Positions 6,169 to 8,321 of a DNA stretch of 8,321 nt are shown in pieces. Positions within the stretch are counted from its first letter, which is position 1; every line of letters begins with the position of its first letter. The notes beneath the pieces are model-generated. The model saw only the letters and a program-made list of their open reading frames with translations. It was not told the origin of the DNA and did not search any database. The DNA comes from Solirubrobacterales bacterium 70-9 (lineage in GTDB: Bacteria > Actinomycetota > Thermoleophilia > Solirubrobacterales > 70-9), in contig MKSH01000114.1 of NCBI GenBank assembly GCA_001898095.1, positions 1 to 8,321 of the forward strand. The letters run 5' to 3'. A program made the position numbers and the translations under genes.

Positions 6169-6914
6169 CGTGCCTGCAGCTCCCGCAGCGCGCTCAACTC
6201 CTCGGCATCGGGCGGCTCGGTGGCCTCGGGCTCGGCGGCGACACGAAGGTCCCAACCGGTCGCCCTACGCGCCTGCTCGACGCTCACGCCCGGGTGTACC
6301 CGGGTCAGCACGAGCTCCTTGCTCTCCGGGTCTGGCTCGAGCAGGCCGAGGTCGGTGACCACGGCGCTCGGGCCGCGGCCGCGGTAGCCGAACCGCTCGC
6401 GGTCACCCGGCCCGTCGCCGAAGCCCACCGTGGTGCGAAAGTCGAGGCGCTCGACCAGCGTGCGCGGATCGTGCGGGGCGATCACCACGACCTCCTCGCA
6501 GCCGGCGGCGATCTCGGGCGCGCCACCCGCCCCGGGCAGGCGGGTCTTCGGGTGCGCGTAGTCACCGATCACGGTCGAGTTGAGGTTGGCGTGGCGGTCG
6601 ATCTGGGCGGCGCCCAGAAACGCCACCTGCACGCGGCCGGCGCCGATCCAGTAGTTGAACATCTCCGCCACCGAGACGACCGTATCGGCCGTCTCGGCGA
6701 GCTCGCCGTCGCCGATCGAGAGCGGGACCCGCGACGGCTTGGCGCCGATCGTCCCCGACTCGTAGACGAGCACCAGATCCGGGTTGTAGATCTCGCGGGC
6801 GAGGATCGCCGCCGTGCCGGGTCGGCCCACCCCGATGAAGACCGAGCCGGCGTCGCGCAGCAGGCGGGCGGCGACGATGGTCTGCAACTCGGCACCCGTC
6901 GCCTCGGCGCTCAC
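6165..6914 (-). CDS. catJ: 3-oxoadipate CoA-transferase, beta subunit
   Basis: The 249-residue product is a class I CoA-transferase beta subunit of the glutaconate (GctB) branch. The YESGTIGAKPS motif (51-61) holds Glu52, the position of the catalytic glutamate that forms the glutamyl-CoA intermediate. LSIGDGELAETADTVV (65-80) and VIGDYAHPKTRLPGAGGAPE (115-134) match what I recall of CatJ from Pseudomonas knackmussii B13. With CatI it should move CoA from succinyl-CoA to 3-oxoadipate. GTG at 6914 is the start because it overlaps the CatI stop (GTGA) and gives the family length; the frame continues open upstream to 7535 only as shadow of CatI. No independent ribosome binding site is evident, in line with coupling. 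The catalytic Glu argues against an IpdB-like ring-cleaving hydrolase. Confidence 0.88.
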   Translation of the reverse strand: MSAEATGAELQTIVAARLLRDAGSVFIGVGRPGTAAILAREIYNPDLVLVYESGTIGAKPSRVPLSIGDGELAETADTVVSVAEMFNYWIGAGRVQVAFLGAAQIDRHANLNSTVIGDYAHPKTRLPGAGGAPEIAAGCEEVVVIAPHDPRTLVERLDFRTTVGFGDGPGDRERFGYRGRGPSAVVTDLGLLEPDPESKELVLTRVHPGVSVEQARRATGWDLRVAAEPEATEPPDAEELSALRELQAR

Positions 6915-7747
6915 GTGGTCGTCCCTCCCGAGAGCACGTTCGCCTCCATCCAGGAGAGGAACTCCTCCCGGTCGCGGCTGATCCCGTCCCAGGCGACGTA
7001 GAAGTCGTTGTCGCGCTCGGTGACCCCGAGGCTGTAGGAGGGGTGAGATCCGCCGGGCGCCTCGGCGACCCGGTCGATCGCCCAGCCCGGGATGATGACG
7101 CCGCCAGGGCGGGGCTCGAGCCGCTCGACGATCCGCTCGACCGTGACCAGCGAGCGGCCGGCGGCTAGCACCGCCTCCTTCTGCACGCCCGGGATCCCCC
7201 AGAGCTGGACGTTCCCCTGGCGGTCGGCCTCCTGGGCGTGGACGATGGCGACGTCGGGGTTGAGCGCCAGCACCGCGACCAGCTGCTCGCCGCTGAACGG
7301 ACAGACGATCGGCTCGACCCGCGTGTGGCGGGGGAGGTCCGTACCGAGGTAGCCGCGCATCACCGCGCAAGGCAGCCGCGCGGCACCGGCGGCGTAGCGG
7401 TTTGCCATCCCGGCGTGGCTGTGCTCTTCCAGCTCCAGCGGCGCGGGCCAGCCGTTCTCGACGGCGTCGCGGAAGCGGTGCAGAGAGCCGACGCCGGGGT
7501 TGCCGCCGTAGGAGAAGACGAGCTTGCCCGCGCAACCCATCCCGATCATCTGGTCGTAGACCAGATCTGGCGTCATCCGGATCAGGGTCAGGTCGCGGCG
7601 TCCCTGGCGGATGATCGCGTGGGCCGCCGCGAAGGGGATCAGGTGGGTGAAGCCCTCGATCGCGACGGCGTCGCCGTCGCGGACGAGCTCCGCGACCGCC
7701 TCCTCGAGATCGAGGGCGCCACCGATCGGCGTCCGACGTCTACTCAT
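6911..7747 (-). CDS. catI: 3-oxoadipate CoA-transferase, alpha subunit
   Basis: The 278-residue product is a GctA-branch class I CoA-transferase alpha subunit. Diagnostic stretches are AIEGFTHLIPFAAAH (29-43), IRMTPDLVYDQMIGMGCAGK (56-75), the glycine-rich loop GGNPGVGSLHR (81-91), PDVAIVHAQEADRQGNVQLW (164-183) and PGGSHPSYSLG (231-241). These closely follow the CatI pattern I recall from P. knackmussii B13 rather than the SCOT-like PcaI of many other bacteria. It has no catalytic glutamate of its own and acts as a heteromer with CatJ. ATG at 7747 overlaps the preceding TAG by 8 nt, and its TGA overlaps the CatJ GTG. The gene symbol reflects sequence type; a different dicarboxylic acid substrate is possible. 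Confidence 0.88.
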   Translation of the reverse strand: MSRRRTPIGGALDLEEAVAELVRDGDAVAIEGFTHLIPFAAAHAIIRQGRRDLTLIRMTPDLVYDQMIGMGCAGKLVFSYGGNPGVGSLHRFRDAVENGWPAPLELEEHSHAGMANRYAAGAARLPCAVMRGYLGTDLPRHTRVEPIVCPFSGEQLVAVLALNPDVAIVHAQEADRQGNVQLWGIPGVQKEAVLAAGRSLVTVERIVERLEPRPGGVIIPGWAIDRVAEAPGGSHPSYSLGVTERDNDFYVAWDGISRDREEFLSWMEANVLSGGTTT

Positions 7748-8111
7748 TGCCGAAGAACAACGCGCGGCCGATCCGCGCTTCGATCCTCAGGTAACGCCAG
7801 AGCCGGTGCTCCCCGATCTCCACCTCACGCAGCAGGCCGCAGATCGAGATGGCGGCCTCGAGGTCGGGCACGTCGGCGAGGATGTAGGAGGTCCAGGGGA
7901 AGGCGGTGGAAGGCCCGACCATGATCATGTCGTCGTCGAAGGTCCCCAGCACCTCGACCCCGAAGCGTCCGCGCAGGTCGGCGAACTCGCGTTCGAGCAC
8001 GGCGACCAGTTCCTTGAGGACGTCGGCGGGCGCGTCGAAGTTCGGCTGCAGGACACCGATGCAAAACAACACCCGGTGCTTGCCGTCGGTCTTGGTGGTC
8101 GATTCGGTCAT
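7740..8111 (-). CDS. Small IacB-like protein of unknown activity (dimeric alpha/beta-barrel type)
   Basis: The product has 123 residues. The pattern VLFCIGVLQPNF (14-25), VEVLGTFDDDMIMVGPS (52-68), FPWTSYILADVPDLEAAI (71-88), EIGEHRLWRYLRIEARIGRA (98-117) resembles, from memory, the small protein IacB of indole-3-acetate catabolic clusters, and its size and alternating strands and helices suggest a ferredoxin-like dimeric barrel as in EthD or antibiotic-monooxygenase proteins. No signal peptide or membrane segment is visible. Its position between an SDR gene and catIJ, with an 8-nt overlap into catI, supports a role in an aromatic degradation pathway. ATG at 8111 lies 2 nt after the SDR stop; TTG at 8117, overlapping that stop, is an alternative start. 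Gene presence is certain enough; the IacB assignment is a hypothesis and I give no symbol. Confidence 0.8.
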   Translation of the reverse strand: MTESTTKTDGKHRVLFCIGVLQPNFDAPADVLKELVAVLEREFADLRGRFGVEVLGTFDDDMIMVGPSTAFPWTSYILADVPDLEAAISICGLLREVEIGEHRLWRYLRIEARIGRALFFGNE

Positions 8112-8113
8112 GC

Positions 8114-8321
8114 TCAACGCGCCAGATAGCCCCCGTCGACCATGTAGGCGGCCCCGGTGACGAACGAGGCTTCCTCGGAGAGCAGGAACGAGATCACCGC
8201 GGCGACCTCCTCGGCGGTGCCGACCCGCCCCATCGGCACGCCTTCGTCGCCCGCCGCCCGCCAGATCTCGTCCTCCTGCTCCTCGGTCAGTCCGGGGTGG
8301 AAGTGGCGCACCTGCCGGGTC
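8114..8321 (-). CDS. SDR-family oxidoreductase, C-terminal 68 residues (5' end outside window)
   Basis: The frame is open from the right edge and ends at TGA 8114-8116. The visible part starts [18 protein letters not shown] and ends with the classical short-chain dehydrogenase/reductase tail: [41 protein letters not shown]. The SxxASFVTGxxxxVDGG element is diagnostic of classical FabG-like SDRs. The catalytic Tyr/Lys and the Rossmann glycine motif lie outside the window, so cofactor and substrate are unknown. The GTG at 8309-8311 is an internal Val codon, not a start. It is the first visible gene of the catabolic operon; IacE is an SDR found with IacB, which makes that role worth testing. Confidence 0.88.
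   Translation of the reverse strand, partial: TRQVRHFHPGLTEEQEDEIWRAAGDEGVPMGRVGTAEEVAAVISFLLSEEASFVTGAAYMVDGGYLAR

Noticed and set aside
6169..6255. 29-residue N-terminal extension of the thiolase
   Set aside because: The extension is arginine-rich CatJ shadow; ATG at 6168 overlaps the CatJ stop and begins a normal thiolase N terminus.
5011..6387. Plus-strand ORF of 458 codons
   Set aside because: Antisense to the thiolase and CatJ genes, which have clear active-site motifs.
6915..7535. Upstream in-frame extension of CatJ
   Set aside because: Arginine/proline-rich shadow of CatI; the GTG at 6914 gives the family length and a 4-bp overlap.
6165..7747. IpdAB-type steroid ring-cleaving hydrolase next to a FadA6-like thiolase
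   Set aside because: The alpha and beta motifs follow CatI/CatJ, catalytic Glu52 is present, and the thiolase is PcaF-like rather than FadA6-like.
1..8321. Mobile elements, CRISPR array, tRNA or rRNA genes
   Set aside because: No transposase or integrase motifs, no regularly spaced repeats, and no tRNA or rRNA-like segments were seen on either strand.

Overview
The window reads as a high-GC actinobacterial chromosome segment. The Ser/Gly/Thr-rich linker of the lipoprotein, the strongly G/C-ending codons and the family types fit Thermoleophilia/Solirubrobacterales, but that placement is an inference. Every supported gene lies on the minus strand, so transcription runs from high to low coordinates. 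Both ends of the window cut through a gene.

Right block (8321 to 4981): a tight catabolic operon in the order SDR oxidoreductase (3' end only), a 123-residue protein resembling IacB of indole-3-acetate degradation, CatI and CatJ (the two subunits of 3-oxoadipate CoA-transferase) and a PcaF-type 3-oxoadipyl-CoA thiolase. Adjacent genes overlap by 4-8 nt or sit 2 nt apart, so translational coupling is likely. CatIJ and PcaF together perform the last two steps of the beta-ketoadipate pathway: 3-oxoadipate to 3-oxoadipyl-CoA, then to succinyl-CoA plus acetyl-CoA. The ring-cleavage genes are not in the window and presumably lie upstream, beyond the right edge, or elsewhere.

Middle (4980 to 4362): 619 bp without a confident gene. 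It holds several inverted repeats, a 26-codon ORF with a near-perfect Shine-Dalgarno sequence, and a good promoter candidate (TTGACA-16-GATACC) overlapped by three ATCAA/TTGAT half-sites, directly upstream of the transporter operon.

Left block (4361 to 1): a CUT2 (ribose-type) ABC importer in the order permease, lipoprotein binding protein, double-domain ATPase, followed after 12 nt by a flavin reductase that runs off the left edge almost complete. A flavin reductase in a transporter operon suggests that the imported compound is attacked by a reduced-flavin-dependent monooxygenase.

Taken together, the window looks like part of an aromatic or heteroaromatic uptake-and-degradation locus: import, flavin-dependent oxygenation, modification by the SDR and the IacB-like protein, then beta-ketoadipate lower-pathway steps. 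An indole-acetate-like substrate is a reasonable but unproven hypothesis; a resorcinol/hydroxyquinol-type route is the main alternative.
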